DNA of 59,013 nucleotides. Source: Bacteroidales bacterium. Its GTDB lineage: Bacteria; Bacteroidota; Bacteroidia; Bacteroidales; UBA7960. The notes below the pieces were generated by a model. That model saw only the letters and a list, made by a program, of their open reading frames with translations. It was not told where the DNA came from and searched no databases. The stretch is from contig PWJZ01000038.1 in assembly GCA_003559855.1 (NCBI GenBank), forward strand, positions 1 to 59,013. The letters run 5' to 3'. The position numbers were made by a program, and so were the translations under genes. How positions within the stretch are numbered: the first letter of the stretch is position 1; every line of letters starts with the position of its first letter. Below, one piece after another: positions 28,021 to 37,292 of the stretch.

Positions 28021-28689
28021 TTACCTTTTGAGAAGAGCCTTTGCAAGTGCAATATCGCCCGGCAAAGTGATTTTGATATTTTCCCTGTTGCCTTCTACAA
28101 GAAAGATCCTTTCACCTTTTGATTCGAGCACCGATGCGTCATCAGTGAAACTTTCCCTGTAATTTTGATTGTAGGCGGCTTTAATATATTCAGATCTGAA
28201 CCCCTGTGGGGTCTGTACGATTTTCAGTTTGCTGCGGTCACAGTGCCTGCTGTCGGCCCCTTCCACTAATCTGACCGACTCATTGATGTCAACTACAGGT
28301 ATTGCATTTCCGAACTTTTTTGCATGATCAAATACCCTTGCGATTGTTTTGCCACTGACCAGCGGGCGTACGCCGTCGTGTATGGCTACTATACAATTGT
28401 CGGATATGTATTTCAATCCGTTTTTGACGGAATGAAACCTGGTAGGCCCGCCCGGAATTATCAAATGCTTATGATGAAATTTGTGTTTTTTGCAAAGCTC
28501 TTGCCATTGTGATATAAGGTTTTCAGGAAGAACAAGACAGATCTCAATATCATGAGCATACTTAAGAAAAGGTGTTATGGAGTGTATTAATATAGGTTTT
28601 CCATTGATAGCGATAAATTGTTTCGGGGTTTCCGAATTTATTCGCTGACCTTTTCCTCCTGCTGTTATTAGTACTGCTTTTTCAGCCAT
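28021..28689 (-). CDS. ispD: 2-C-methyl-D-erythritol 4-phosphate cytidylyltransferase
   Basis: A 222-residue CTP transferase of the non-mevalonate isoprenoid pathway. The nucleotide-binding start reads LITAGGKGQRINSETPKQFI (positions 6-25 approximately), followed by a conserved VAIHDGVRPLVS and the C-terminal VEGNRENIKITLPGDIALA signature. It makes CDP-methylerythritol in the cytosol. It starts 8 bp after queA, so the two form an operon. Undecaprenyl carriers recycled by the nearby uppP product derive from this pathway. Confidence 0.96.
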   Translation of the reverse strand: MAEKAVLITAGGKGQRINSETPKQFIAINGKPILIHSITPFLKYAHDIEICLVLPENLISQWQELCKKHKFHHKHLIIPGGPTRFHSVKNGLKYISDNCIVAIHDGVRPLVSGKTIARVFDHAKKFGNAIPVVDINESVRLVEGADSRHCDRSKLKIVQTPQGFRSEYIKAAYNQNYRESFTDDASVLESKGERIFLVEGNRENIKITLPGDIALAKALLKR

Positions 28690-28697
28690 TATAAATA

Positions 28698-29756
28698 TTA
28701 TATAATCAGCATGGCATCGCCGTAGGTAAAAAATTTGTATTTTTCATTGATAGCTTTTTTGTATGCTTTCATGAGGAAGTCATGCCCTGCAAAAGCTGCT
28801 ACCATCATCATAAGGGTAGATTGGGGCAAATGAAAATTTGTTATCATACAATTTGCTACCTTGAAATCATAAGGAGGATAAATAAACTTGTTGGTCCATC
28901 CTTCGTTGGGTTTCAGGTATCCGGTTATGGATACCGACGATTCCAATGCTCTCATTGTAGTAGTACCTACCACGCATATTTTTTTTCGCTGTTCTTTTGC
29001 ATGGTTTATTATTTCAGTGGTTTTTTCTTCTACGGCAAATTGTTCTGAATCCACCTTGTGCTTACTGAGGTCTTCTACGTCTATGCTTCTGAAATTTCCC
29101 AGCCCGGCATGTAATGTTATTTCGGTAAAAGTGACACCCTTGATTTCAAGCCTTTTTATAAGTTCGCGGCTGAAATGCATACCAGCTGTGGGTGCCACGA
29201 CGGCTCCCTCTTTTTTTGCAAAGATCGTTTGATAACGTTCTTTATCTTCGGGTGCTACTTCCCTTTTTAGTATGTGCTTGGGCAAAGGCGTTTCACCGAG
29301 CGATTCAATGGTTTTCTTAAATTCACTGTAGGAACCGTCGAAAAGAAATCTGATTGTACGACCTCTCGATGTGGTATTATCAATGACTTCGGCAACAAGG
29401 CTTTCGTCTTCGCCGAAATAGAGTTTGTTGCCTATTCTTATTTTCCGGGCAGGGTCAACCAATACATCCCATAGCCGGGCTTCACGGTTTAGCTCCCTGA
29501 GCAGAAAAACCTCAATCCTTGCACCGGTCTTCTCCTTGGTGCCATATAAACGGGCAGGAAAAACCTTTGTGTCATTGACTACCATTACATCACCATCATC
29601 AAAGTAATTTAGAATGTCCCTGAAAAACCCATGTTCGATGGTCTGCTTTTTTCTGTTGAGTATCATTAAACGCGAATCATCACGATTGGCCTCAGGATAT
29701 TGGGCTATTAAATTCGATGGTAAACTTAATCTGAAATCCGACAACTTCATCTTCAT
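28698..29756 (-). CDS. queA: S-adenosylmethionine:tRNA ribosyltransferase-isomerase
   Basis: A 352-residue QueA that transfers the ribosyl moiety of SAM to preQ1 in tRNA, making epoxyqueuosine. Family segments are all present: [19 protein letters not shown] at the start, [40 protein letters not shown] and [20 protein letters not shown]. Length is standard. It is the first gene of the queA-ispD pair, with a promoter about 170 bp upstream. I looked for a preQ1 riboswitch in the leader and did not see one. Confidence 0.97.
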   Translation of the reverse strand: MKMKLSDFRLSLPSNLIAQYPEANRDDSRLMILNRKKQTIEHGFFRDILNYFDDGDVMVVNDTKVFPARLYGTKEKTGARIEVFLLRELNREARLWDVLVDPARKIRIGNKLYFGEDESLVAEVIDNTTSRGRTIRFLFDGSYSEFKKTIESLGETPLPKHILKREVAPEDKERYQTIFAKKEGAVVAPTAGMHFSRELIKRLEIKGVTFTEITLHAGLGNFRSIDVEDLSKHKVDSEQFAVEEKTTEIINHAKEQRKKICVVGTTTMRALESSVSITGYLKPNEGWTNKFIYPPYDFKVANCMITNFHLPQSTLMMMVAAFAGHDFLMKAYKKAINEKYKFFTYGDAMLII

Positions 29757-30115
29757 TCTCTTTATTATTTTTGATATGTTAATAGAAAAACAATTAGAAC
29801 CAACATCATTATTGAAAACAACGTTAAATTCAAATTGTTGAATTAAACAGAAATAATTATTTTTTTGATTTGTTTTTACACGGAACAGAACTTAACTGGC
29901 AAAAATATAAGATATGCAAAGATAATGTTTGAAAAGGCCTTTGTCAATAGCCCGTTCTGAATTGAAAAATATCGGTTTTTGTATATTGGCATGAATGATG
30001 CATAATATATTGTTTATAAAAATTTATAAATGTGAAATAATTTATGAATTTTTAACATCTTGCTATTATACAGATCCTGTAGAGTAATATCAGTTTATTA
30101 TTCAAAAACGCATAT
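29757..30115. other. queA leader, gene-free
   Basis: This 359-bp AT-rich stretch has no plausible gene. Apart from the promoter at 29917-29947 I see no conserved structure. The truB stop codon sits at its right edge. Confidence 0.6.
29917..29947 (-). promoter_or_regulatory. Promoter for queA-ispD
   Basis: On the minus strand TTG (29947-29945) is followed after 20 bp by TATCTTTG (29924-29917), a strong match to the Bacteroidetes consensus. The queA ATG is about 160 bp downstream. Confidence 0.6.
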
Positions 30116-30853
30116 TTAATCAAAGTCAGAGAGTTTATTGTTTGTTTTATTGAGAAGATCTTCAAGTTTACCTATTGTAAGGGCGTCATTTAAGTGATAT
30201 TTGCCGATCCTGGTACGTCTTAAACGTTTGAGATATGCTCCTGAGTCGAGTGCAGCACCGAAGTCGCGAGCAACTGATCTTATGTATGTGCCTTTACCGC
30301 ACACAATATTGAAGTCAATTTCGGGCAGGTCAATCCTGTTTATTTCAAAGCGTGAAATGTTAACGATGGCAGGTTTGATTGGTGTGTCGCTTTTCCCTTT
30401 TCTCGCATATGAATAGGCTCGTTTGCCGTGAATTTTTTTTGCCGAGTACAGTGGAGGCAGTTGTTCGACGTTTCCTGTAAGCTTTTTTGCAGCATCATGG
30501 ATAATTTTTTCTGAAATATGTTCTGTCGGGTATTCTTTGTCGGGCGAAGTTTCAAGGTCAAATGAGGGAGTTGTTGCACCGAGAAAGAATGTGCCCTGGT
30601 ATTCCTTGTCCATATTTTGAATTTCTCCGAGGCTTTTGGTCATTTTACCGGTGCATACAATCAGCAATCCTGTGGCAAGAGGGTCTAAAGTGCCGGCATG
30701 TCCTGCCTTTATTTTTTCAATGTTGAGCTGATAGCGCAGAAGGGTTTTCATTTTGTTAACCACATCGAAGGAGGTCCATTTATAAGGTTTGTCAATAAGC
30801 AGGAGTGTGCCTTTGGTCAATGATCCTTTCAAAAGATTGTTTTTTTGTTCCAT
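30116..30853 (-). CDS. truB: tRNA pseudouridine-55 synthase
   Basis: A 245-residue TruB that makes pseudouridine 55 in the T-loop of tRNAs. The catalytic aspartate is D57 in AGHAGTLDPLATG, preceded by DKPYKWTSFDVVNKM. The YSAKKIHGKRAYSYARKG block and the VCGKGTYIRSVARDFG motif are standard. It lacks a C-terminal PUA extension, as in short TruB forms. It follows uppP by 81 bp on the same strand. Confidence 0.97.
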   Translation of the reverse strand: MEQKNNLLKGSLTKGTLLLIDKPYKWTSFDVVNKMKTLLRYQLNIEKIKAGHAGTLDPLATGLLIVCTGKMTKSLGEIQNMDKEYQGTFFLGATTPSFDLETSPDKEYPTEHISEKIIHDAAKKLTGNVEQLPPLYSAKKIHGKRAYSYARKGKSDTPIKPAIVNISRFEINRIDLPEIDFNIVCGKGTYIRSVARDFGAALDSGAYLKRLRRTRIGKYHLNDALTIGKLEDLLNKTNNKLSDFD

Positions 30854-30934
30854 TACGCAAGATTAAATATCATCTTGAAAACAGTAAGCCATTCGTAATA
30901 TTCCATCAGAAGTTTTTTTTGAAGGATTTAAAGA

Positions 30935-31735
30935 TCACATACTCAGGCTGCCTGCGATTATAGCTGTTAATCCTACGATCAAACAATAAATGGAAAAATA
31001 TTCTATTTTTCCTCTTCTGACAATATTCAGCATCCATTTACAGGCGATTACACCTGCTATAAAAGCTGCTATTGCGCCAATAATCATTGGTGCTGCATCC
31101 ATCGAGCCTGCTGTTGCTTCTTCTGACATGCGTAAAATTTTTAAAAAATTAGCACCAAAAACAGGTATGAGCACCATCAGAAAAGAGAAACGTATAGTTC
31201 TTCCTCTTTCTATTCCAAAAAACAGGGCCGTGCTGATGGTAGCTCCGCTTCGGCTGATGCCGGGCAAAATGGCAAGGGTCTGAGCAATACCTATTATAAG
31301 CGCGCTTTTCAGTGTAACGTCTTTATCATTTTTTGGCACAAAACGGGTAAGAAAGAGCAATGTGGCTGTAATAAGCAACATAAAACCTATAAAGACAACA
31401 CGTCCTTCAAAAATGGTCTCTATTTGTTCTTCGAAAAGCAAGCCCACAATGGCAGTTGGCACGGCCGAAACCAATAAAAGCAGTGCAAAACGCATTTCAG
31501 GGTTCCATTCGAACCTGAAAAAGTTAACCACAAGGCTTGCAATGTCTCTCCGGAAAACAACAACTACACTTAAAAAGGTAGCACCATGAACAATGATGTT
31601 AAAAGTAAAAAAATCATGCGGGTCTTCAAGACCGAACAAAGCACCTCCCAACTCCAAATGCCCGCTGCTGCTTACGGGCAGAAACTCTGTCAGACCCTGT
31701 AGTATGCCAAGTATTAAAGCTTCCAGCCAACTCAT
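30935..31735 (-). CDS. uppP: Undecaprenyl-diphosphatase (BacA)
   Basis: A 266-residue polytopic membrane enzyme that dephosphorylates undecaprenyl diphosphate so the lipid carrier can be reused in peptidoglycan and O-antigen synthesis. The active-site motifs are GLTEFLPVSSSGHLELG (about 15-31) and LPGISRSGATIS (about 158-169). About eight membrane spans are visible. BacA also gives bacitracin resistance when overproduced. It lies between truB and the DUF3098 gene. Confidence 0.97.
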   Translation of the reverse strand: MSWLEALILGILQGLTEFLPVSSSGHLELGGALFGLEDPHDFFTFNIIVHGATFLSVVVVFRRDIASLVVNFFRFEWNPEMRFALLLLVSAVPTAIVGLLFEEQIETIFEGRVVFIGFMLLITATLLFLTRFVPKNDKDVTLKSALIIGIAQTLAILPGISRSGATISTALFFGIERGRTIRFSFLMVLIPVFGANFLKILRMSEEATAGSMDAAPMIIGAIAAFIAGVIACKWMLNIVRRGKIEYFSIYCLIVGLTAIIAGSLSM

Positions 31736-31946
31736 AATATAACAAATTGTTTTTGAAAATTATTGCGAGCAAAGATATTAAAATAACGCTTCTGCAGGTA
31801 ATAATGTGTTAATCTATACTGAAGGGTTGAAAAATTAAAGTCAAAAGTGAAAAATATCAGTTTTTAACTTTTAGTTTTGGTTGACTGCCAGTTGCTTGCC
31901 ACCCTTTACTTGTGCAAATTTGGGATTTGCCTGCATAATCAAGTGT

Positions 31947-32219
31947 TTACTTCTTTTTTTCCGTATCCTCTTCCGCGTCACCGGTTTTTTTACTCAGGAT
32001 CACGTAAATCTGTAAAGCAAAGCCAAGCAGAACAAGGATAGGAGCAAGGGTTATTCTTCTGAAACTGAATATTTCTTCAGAAAATTTAGCAGGTTCATCA
32101 GTACCGCCGCCGATCATCAGCAGGAAACCTAAAGCAGTTATCAGTAAACCAGCTATCATCAAAGTATATTTGCGTTTGTCGAACAACAAAACTTTCCTGG
32201 GTTCTTTGTTTTTGGTCAT
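31947..32219 (-). CDS. DUF3098 small membrane protein
   Basis: A 90-residue protein with a basic N-terminus, two membrane segments (about 17-37 and 52-70), and a charged C-terminal tail. The sequence LMIAGLLITALGFLLMIGGG and the FSFRRITLAPILVLLGF pattern match DUF3098, a Bacteroidetes-specific family nearly always next to ftsX. Function unknown; the linkage suggests a cell-division or envelope role. It starts 22 bp after ftsX. Confidence 0.88.
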   Translation of the reverse strand: MTKNKEPRKVLLFDKRKYTLMIAGLLITALGFLLMIGGGTDEPAKFSEEIFSFRRITLAPILVLLGFALQIYVILSKKTGDAEEDTEKKK

Positions 32220-32241
32220 AGTGTTTATGATTTTCTAATAT

Positions 32242-33123
32242 CTAATAGAAGTAAAGATAATCTGTTTTTATTTTTAAATATTTTTTCACAGCAAAAAAAG
32301 TAGATATCCAGCTGATTATTATTCCTAAAAATATAACCAATGCAAAAAGTGCAAAAAGCAGGTTGATATCCTGGAATGCCTGCAATTCGGGTATTTGTTG
32401 TTGTGCCGTGTAAAGTGTGAAGATAAGAAGTCCGATTGCGATCACGGCACCGATAATTCCCTGAATGATCCCTTTTATGACAAAAGGTTTTCGGATAAAT
32501 GACTGTGTTGCGCCTACCAGTTGCATGCTCTTTATTAAAAACCTTTTAGAGAAAACACTTAAACGTATGGTGTTGTTTATCAGTGCAAAAGCTATTATTG
32601 TCAGCAAAATGCTGAATAACAGCAACACACCGCCTATTCGCTTTATGTTTTCATTGATAAGGTGTACAAGCGATTCCTGATAATAAACTTCTTTTACTAT
32701 CCTGTTTTCCTTCAGTTGATTTTTAAACACTTTAACGCTATCAGGGTGTGTATAACCTGCTCTTAACCTGATGTCTATGGAAGGGAAAAGAGGGTTATAG
32801 CCGAGAAATTCTATAAAATCTTCGCCGAGCTCATCCATGAGCTCTTCGGCAGCTTCTTCCCTGGAAATAAATGTTGTGGATTTTACGGCAGGCTTTGTAT
32901 CAAGGGTTTTTTGCAACAGTATAATGTCGGGTTGTCTGGCATTATCGGCAAGAATTAATGAAAATCCGATGTTTTCCTGTAAATGGTCGGAGATCTTTTT
33001 GGCGTGAAGCACGATAAGACCGAGTAATCCCAGAACGAACAGCACCAGCGTAATGCTTACCACCGTTGAGATATATGAGCTTTTCAGCCTCCTGCCAACT
33101 ATAATGTCTTCCTGTCGTGCCAT
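32242..33123 (-). CDS. ftsX: Cell-division protein FtsX
   Basis: A 293-residue permease-like subunit of the FtsEX complex, which drives peptidoglycan hydrolases at the septum. One membrane segment near residues 20-42 is followed by the extracellular FtsX_ECD (about 50-165, with LQKTLDTKPAVKSTTFISRE), then three more segments with the family sequence RLSVFSKRFLIKSMQLVGAT. No ftsE lies beside it, which is usual in Bacteroidetes. It leads the ftsX-DUF3098 pair and is probably transcribed with uppP and truB. Confidence 0.94.
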   Translation of the reverse strand: MARQEDIIVGRRLKSSYISTVVSITLVLFVLGLLGLIVLHAKKISDHLQENIGFSLILADNARQPDIILLQKTLDTKPAVKSTTFISREEAAEELMDELGEDFIEFLGYNPLFPSIDIRLRAGYTHPDSVKVFKNQLKENRIVKEVYYQESLVHLINENIKRIGGVLLLFSILLTIIAFALINNTIRLSVFSKRFLIKSMQLVGATQSFIRKPFVIKGIIQGIIGAVIAIGLLIFTLYTAQQQIPELQAFQDINLLFALFALVIFLGIIISWISTFFAVKKYLKIKTDYLYFY

Positions 33124-33207
33124 ATTATTTTAATTGACCGCAAAATTACAAAAAAATATATACGTTGTCAGAAATATTCAACTGCTTGAACCACGTGGGT
33201 ACATAGG

Positions 33208-33231
33208 CCACAGAGATAACACATAAAGTTT
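33208..33231. repeat. CCACAGAG-type dispersed motif, copy 1
   Basis: CCACAGAGATAACACATAAAG between metH and ftsX; a related CCACAGAG...GCACAAAG...GCACAGAG string occurs at 50413-50453. This kind of motif recurs in intergenic DNA of many bacteria, with no assigned role. Confidence 0.4.
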
Positions 33232-33392
33232 CCGCATGCATATTTCTATGTGAAAACTATGTGCACTCTACTGTCTATATGTTTCGACAAAGGTATTACT
33301 TTATAAGCCGATGAGGATTAGTTGTTTTAATCATAGTTAAATATACATTTCCTTTTCTTAGCTTGACAGCTATGAGCTTTCTCCCCCTGCTT

Positions 33393-35975
33393 CTAAACAA
33401 TTTTTCTCACTATAGCACCGATTTTTGAAGCATCTTTAACATGCATTACTTTACCGCGATACAATGGTGTTATATTTTTTTCAGTATGTTTTTTTGACGT
33501 TGCTGCACCGCCTACGAGCAGTGGCATTTCTAAGCTTTTATTTTCGAGAAGGTCTGCCACTTTTTCCATCTCCCTAAGGCTTGGAGTAATAAGCCCGCTT
33601 AACCCTACAATATCTGCATTGATTTGTTGTGCCGTTTCAGCAATTTTTACGGCAGGAACCATTATGCCAAGGTCTGTTACTTCAAAACCGTTGCATTGAA
33701 AAACTATTGACGCAATGTTTTTCCCGATATCGTGTACATCACCTTCAACGGTGGCAAGAACAACCCTGCCCTTCTGACGGCTTTTTCTTCCGACTTCCCG
33801 GTTCATAAAAGGTTGCAGAATATCCACCGCTTTCTGAAATACCGATGCACTTCTTACCACCTGAGGCAAAAACAACGTACCCTCATCAAATCTACAACTT
33901 ATCTCTTCCATCGCAGGCATCAGAATTTCTTCAATAATATCATAAGGTTGTTTATACTTTTCAGCCGCAGATTCGATATCATATTCCAGATAGTCGTCAA
34001 TACCGTTTATCAGCGAATGTTTAAGCCTTTTTCCAACAGCTTGTTGGCGCCATGACTTTTTTGTTTTAACAGGTTTTTTGGCAGAATCTGATTTGGCATA
34101 GTTCAATAATTCCTCCATTGCTTTTGAATCTTCCTGAAATATCGCTGATCTTGCAAGATTTTTTAGATTTTCTGGAACATCGTCATTTTTTATTTCAGCG
34201 GGGTTAATTATTGCAAACTTAAGGCCTGCTTTATTTGCGGCTTCGAGGAAGACCCGGTGAAGTGCTTTACGTGGACGGCTTGCTTTCCTGAAAGCATAGG
34301 ATAGGTTGCTTATTCCACCGATGATGCTGCATTTCGGGAAACTGTCACGTATAAATTTGCAGGTTTCAAGGACGCTTATAGCCTGGTTTTCACCCTTGTT
34401 AATACCGGTTCCCAAAGCCATGATATTGGGATCGAATATAATATTTTCCGGATAAAGGCCTGCTTTACCGGTCAGCAGCCGGTAACTTCTACCGGCAATC
34501 TCTTTTCTTCTTGCGGTTGTGTCTGCTTGCCCCTGTTCATCAAACAACATTACCACTACCGCTGCACCAAAGTTTTTTATCAGTGTTGCTTTGTCAATAA
34601 AAGTCTGCTCGCCGTCTTTCAGCGAAATGCTGTTTACAACAGGTTTGCCCTGGATAAATTGCAAGGCTGTTTCAATAGTATTGAATGACGATGAGTCTAT
34701 CATTACCGGCAGTTTTGCCAGTGTTGAATTTGCACCGAGCAGTGCCAGGAAATCCTTAATTGCAATGTCGGAATCAACTCCTGCAGCATCCATACATATA
34801 TCAAGCATATCTGCCCCGTTTTCTATTTGTTGGTATGCAAGCTCGACAGCTCCCCTGTAATTTTGTGAGGTTATTAATCTTGAGAACTTTTCCGAGCCCG
34901 AAACATTCGTTTTTTCACCGATATAAACAAGCTTTTTGTCATTATTAATTTTGAAAGGTTCCAAACCAGCCAGCACCATATGGCTTTTTTTTGTAAAAGG
35001 CTTGTCAGCCTTATATTTTTGTGCCAGTTCTGAAAATGCTTCAATATGTGCCGGTGTGGTGCCGCAACAACCGCCAATGATATTGATTTTTCCTTTTTTT
35101 AATATCTTTTCGACATCTTTTGACATATTTTCCGGCTTTTGAATATATTTACCCTCATGGTCGGGAATACCTGCATTCGGGTGAAAAGAAACATAGCAAG
35201 ATGCTTCTTCTCTCAACTCTTTAACAAAAGAGCTGAGCTCTTTTGCTCCTGAACCGCAGTTTAGCCCGATGGCAAAAGGGTCGGCATGTTTGACGGAATG
35301 ATAAAAAGCCCTGATGTTTTGCCCGGCAAGTAATCTGCCCGATTCTCCCGAAATAGTTGCTGATATCATAATAGGTATGTTTGTGTTTTTTTCCTGCAAT
35401 ACCTTACTGATGGCATAAATAGCCGCTTTGGCATTCAGCGTGTCAAAAACCGTTTCGATCATCAGTATGTCAGCACCACCGTCAATCAGTCCTTCGGTTT
35501 GTTCTTTATATGCTGCGGTAAGTTCGGTAAAAGCCGGAGCTTGATTATCGTGTGTTTCGGAATATAATGACATTGAAAGCGACTTTGAGGTCGGTCCTAT
35601 ACAACCGGCAACAAATCTCGGCTTTTTCAGGGATGAGTGTTTTTTTGCAGCTTTTGCGGCTATCCGGCTTGCTTCCAGGTTGATCCTGTAGCACAGTTGT
35701 GCCGTTTTGTAATCTTTCTGTGAAATGGCATTGCCACTGAATGTGTTGGTAGTGATAATGTCGGCCCCTGCTACCAGGTAAGAAGTGTGTATATCATATA
35801 CCAGCCCGGGGCAATAAAGGTTGAGCAACTCATAATTGCCTTTCAGGTTAATGGGGTGATCTTTCAGCTCGGAACCCCTGTGGTCTTTCTCCTCCGGGGC
35901 TTTTTGCTGTATGAGCGAGCCCATCGCTCCGTCAAGAATCAAAATACGTCCGTCTGATAAATCTTTCAATAACAT
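33393..35975 (-). CDS. metH: Cobalamin-dependent methionine synthase lacking the activation domain
   Basis: An 860-residue MetH. Domains in order: homocysteine-binding barrel (about 1-320; zinc ligands C240, C303, C304 in GLNCGSG and IGGCCGTTPAH); pterin/methyltetrahydrofolate barrel (about 345-600; YIGEKTNVSGSEKF); cobalamin cap (about 640-735); and cobalamin-binding domain with DVHDIG (H748, axial ligand). It then stops at about 860. E. coli MetH continues for about 330 residues with the SAM-dependent activation domain. Reactivation of oxidised cob(II)alamin must therefore use a separate protein. A SAM-I riboswitch lies about 410 nt upstream in the same transcript. Confidence 0.94.
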   Translation of the reverse strand: MLLKDLSDGRILILDGAMGSLIQQKAPEEKDHRGSELKDHPINLKGNYELLNLYCPGLVYDIHTSYLVAGADIITTNTFSGNAISQKDYKTAQLCYRINLEASRIAAKAAKKHSSLKKPRFVAGCIGPTSKSLSMSLYSETHDNQAPAFTELTAAYKEQTEGLIDGGADILMIETVFDTLNAKAAIYAISKVLQEKNTNIPIMISATISGESGRLLAGQNIRAFYHSVKHADPFAIGLNCGSGAKELSSFVKELREEASCYVSFHPNAGIPDHEGKYIQKPENMSKDVEKILKKGKINIIGGCCGTTPAHIEAFSELAQKYKADKPFTKKSHMVLAGLEPFKINNDKKLVYIGEKTNVSGSEKFSRLITSQNYRGAVELAYQQIENGADMLDICMDAAGVDSDIAIKDFLALLGANSTLAKLPVMIDSSSFNTIETALQFIQGKPVVNSISLKDGEQTFIDKATLIKNFGAAVVVMLFDEQGQADTTARRKEIAGRSYRLLTGKAGLYPENIIFDPNIMALGTGINKGENQAISVLETCKFIRDSFPKCSIIGGISNLSYAFRKASRPRKALHRVFLEAANKAGLKFAIINPAEIKNDDVPENLKNLARSAIFQEDSKAMEELLNYAKSDSAKKPVKTKKSWRQQAVGKRLKHSLINGIDDYLEYDIESAAEKYKQPYDIIEEILMPAMEEISCRFDEGTLFLPQVVRSASVFQKAVDILQPFMNREVGRKSRQKGRVVLATVEGDVHDIGKNIASIVFQCNGFEVTDLGIMVPAVKIAETAQQINADIVGLSGLITPSLREMEKVADLLENKSLEMPLLVGGAATSKKHTEKNITPLYRGKVMHVKDASKIGAIVRKIV

Positions 35976-36387
35976 AATCTCGTCTACTGTTTATTTGTTA
36001 ATATTTTATTTATAAAAGTGTTCCGATCATACATAAGTTTTATGCAAATATGGTTTTTCAGCCGGCAACAAACAGTGTTGAATGACTGCTCAGGCAGGGT
36101 GTTTTTGCTTGCATGATAAGTGCCATGAAATATTAAATAACATAAAAGACCGGATGGTTTTTTTTGATTATTACCATCATCTTGCTGCAGACACTTATGC
36201 AGGCAGGCAAAAGTTCCCGGACCAAAACGGGTCAGATAACTCGCATCATATGCATAAACATGCACATATAATATGGCATAAAGGTTGGTTCACACCAAAA
36301 GTTGCGGGATTGACCGTTTGTCGGCCGACATTGTATCAAAAACCTGTAGTCAGAAAAGAAATTTTTCATGCTAATTTGGTTTTAAAG
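35976..36387 (-). other. Long metH leader between riboswitch and start codon
   Basis: About 410 nt separate the aptamer from the metH ATG. No known element is visible apart from a perfect 12-bp palindrome TGTCGGCCGACA (36319-36330). Two open frames (93 codons on the minus strand at 35984-36265; 111 on the plus strand at 36082-36417) have no recognisable family and atypical composition; I do not call them genes. Confidence 0.55.
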
Positions 36388-36485
36388 TTTATAATTCCTT
36401 TAAAAGGCAGGTTTTAGCACCTTTTCTCCGGTGAGAAGGTTGCTAGAGCTTCATCGAGCCTGTTCTCTCAGTTCTTCTTTATAAA
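36388..36485 (-). promoter_or_regulatory. SAM-I (S-box) riboswitch
   Basis: On the minus strand the conserved S-box elements occur in order: GAGAGAACAGGC, GATGAAGC, GCAACC, then AAGGTGCTAAA followed by CCTGCC. Flanking TTTATAA and TTATAAA strings form P1, and the GGAG/TTCTC-type arms fold P3. This binds S-adenosylmethionine and turns down methionine-synthesis genes. The next gene on this strand is metH. Confidence 0.9.
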
Positions 36486-36531
36486 TAAAAACCCTTTTGA
36501 AAGAAATGATGATTTTTTCTTAAGTTTGTGA

Positions 36532-36567
36532 CAAAGATAATGCTTTTTTCGGAAGAAAAAAAACAAA
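36532..36567 (-). promoter_or_regulatory. Promoter of the riboswitch-metH transcript
   Basis: TATCTTTG (36539-36532, minus strand) with a TTTG at 36567-36564, about 24 bp apart. Transcription would begin about 40 nt before the aptamer. Confidence 0.5.
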
Positions 36568-36657
36568 TTTTGGTCACATATAAAATTTTAATTTTGTTTT
36601 CTAAAATTTGGCTTAAATAGAGAATTAGTTTTTTAATTACGAATAAATTTTTATGCT

Positions 36658-37215
36658 ATGAATCGCGAGGAAGGTTTAAAATTGCTCAAGACACAAATAA
36701 AAAATGATAAAATGATAGCTCATTGTTTGGCTTCAGAGGCGGTTATGCGTGCTTTGGCTGAGCGTCTTGGGGAGGACAGGGAGAAATGGGGTTTGGCGGG
36801 TTTGCTGCACGACATTGATGCCGAGATAGTACAGAATGATCCTGCCCTGCATGGCATGGAAGCTGAAAGGATACTGCGGGATGAGGGGCTGGATGAGGAA
36901 TTAATCGAGGCTGTGAAGCTTCACAACGAGGAAGCTTCACACGGGCAGGAACGCAGCAAGAAGTTTCACTATGCACTGGCTGCCGGCGAAACAATCACCG
37001 GTCTGATATTTGCCACAGCACTGGTATATCCCGATAAAAAGCTTGAAAGTGTTAAACCTAAATCTATCACCAAAAGAATGAAAGAAAAAGCTTTTGCTGC
37101 TTCGGTAAACCGTGAAACCATCAGAGAGTGCGAAAAGATCGGATTGTCCGTAGATGAATTTGCAGCGATAGCGCTTGATGCGATGAAAAAAATTGCACCG
37201 CAATTAGGCTTTTAA
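36658..37215 (+). CDS. HDIG-type HD domain phosphohydrolase
   Basis: A 185-residue single-domain HD protein. The histidine ligand in MIAHCLASEAVMRALA and the HD pair in GLAGLLHDIDAEI are followed by VKLHNEEA and the LAAGETITGLIFATALVYPD block, which matches the small HDIG family found in anaerobes. The family is presumed to hydrolyse phosphate esters or nucleotides, but no member of this short form has a substrate I can name. It is a single gene divergent from the metH leader and convergent with the S41 protease. Confidence 0.85.
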   Translation: MNREEGLKLLKTQIKNDKMIAHCLASEAVMRALAERLGEDREKWGLAGLLHDIDAEIVQNDPALHGMEAERILRDEGLDEELIEAVKLHNEEASHGQERSKKFHYALAAGETITGLIFATALVYPDKKLESVKPKSITKRMKEKAFAASVNRETIRECEKIGLSVDEFAAIALDAMKKIAPQLGF

Positions 37216-37292
37216 GGTATGATAAATTAGAAAAGCCCTTTAGGATAATCCTGACACGGCACAAAAAGAGAAGTTGCAAACCCTGCAAATGG

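Noticed and set aside
29757-30115. preQ1 riboswitch ahead of queA
   Set aside because: No CTGGGTCGCAGTAACCCC-like aptamer or matching hairpin can be found on the minus strand; only a promoter is visible.
35984-36265. 93-codon frame in the metH leader as a real gene
   Set aside because: No recognisable family, Cys/His-rich unusual composition, and an overlapping frame on the other strand; noted only as a possibility in the finding on the leader.
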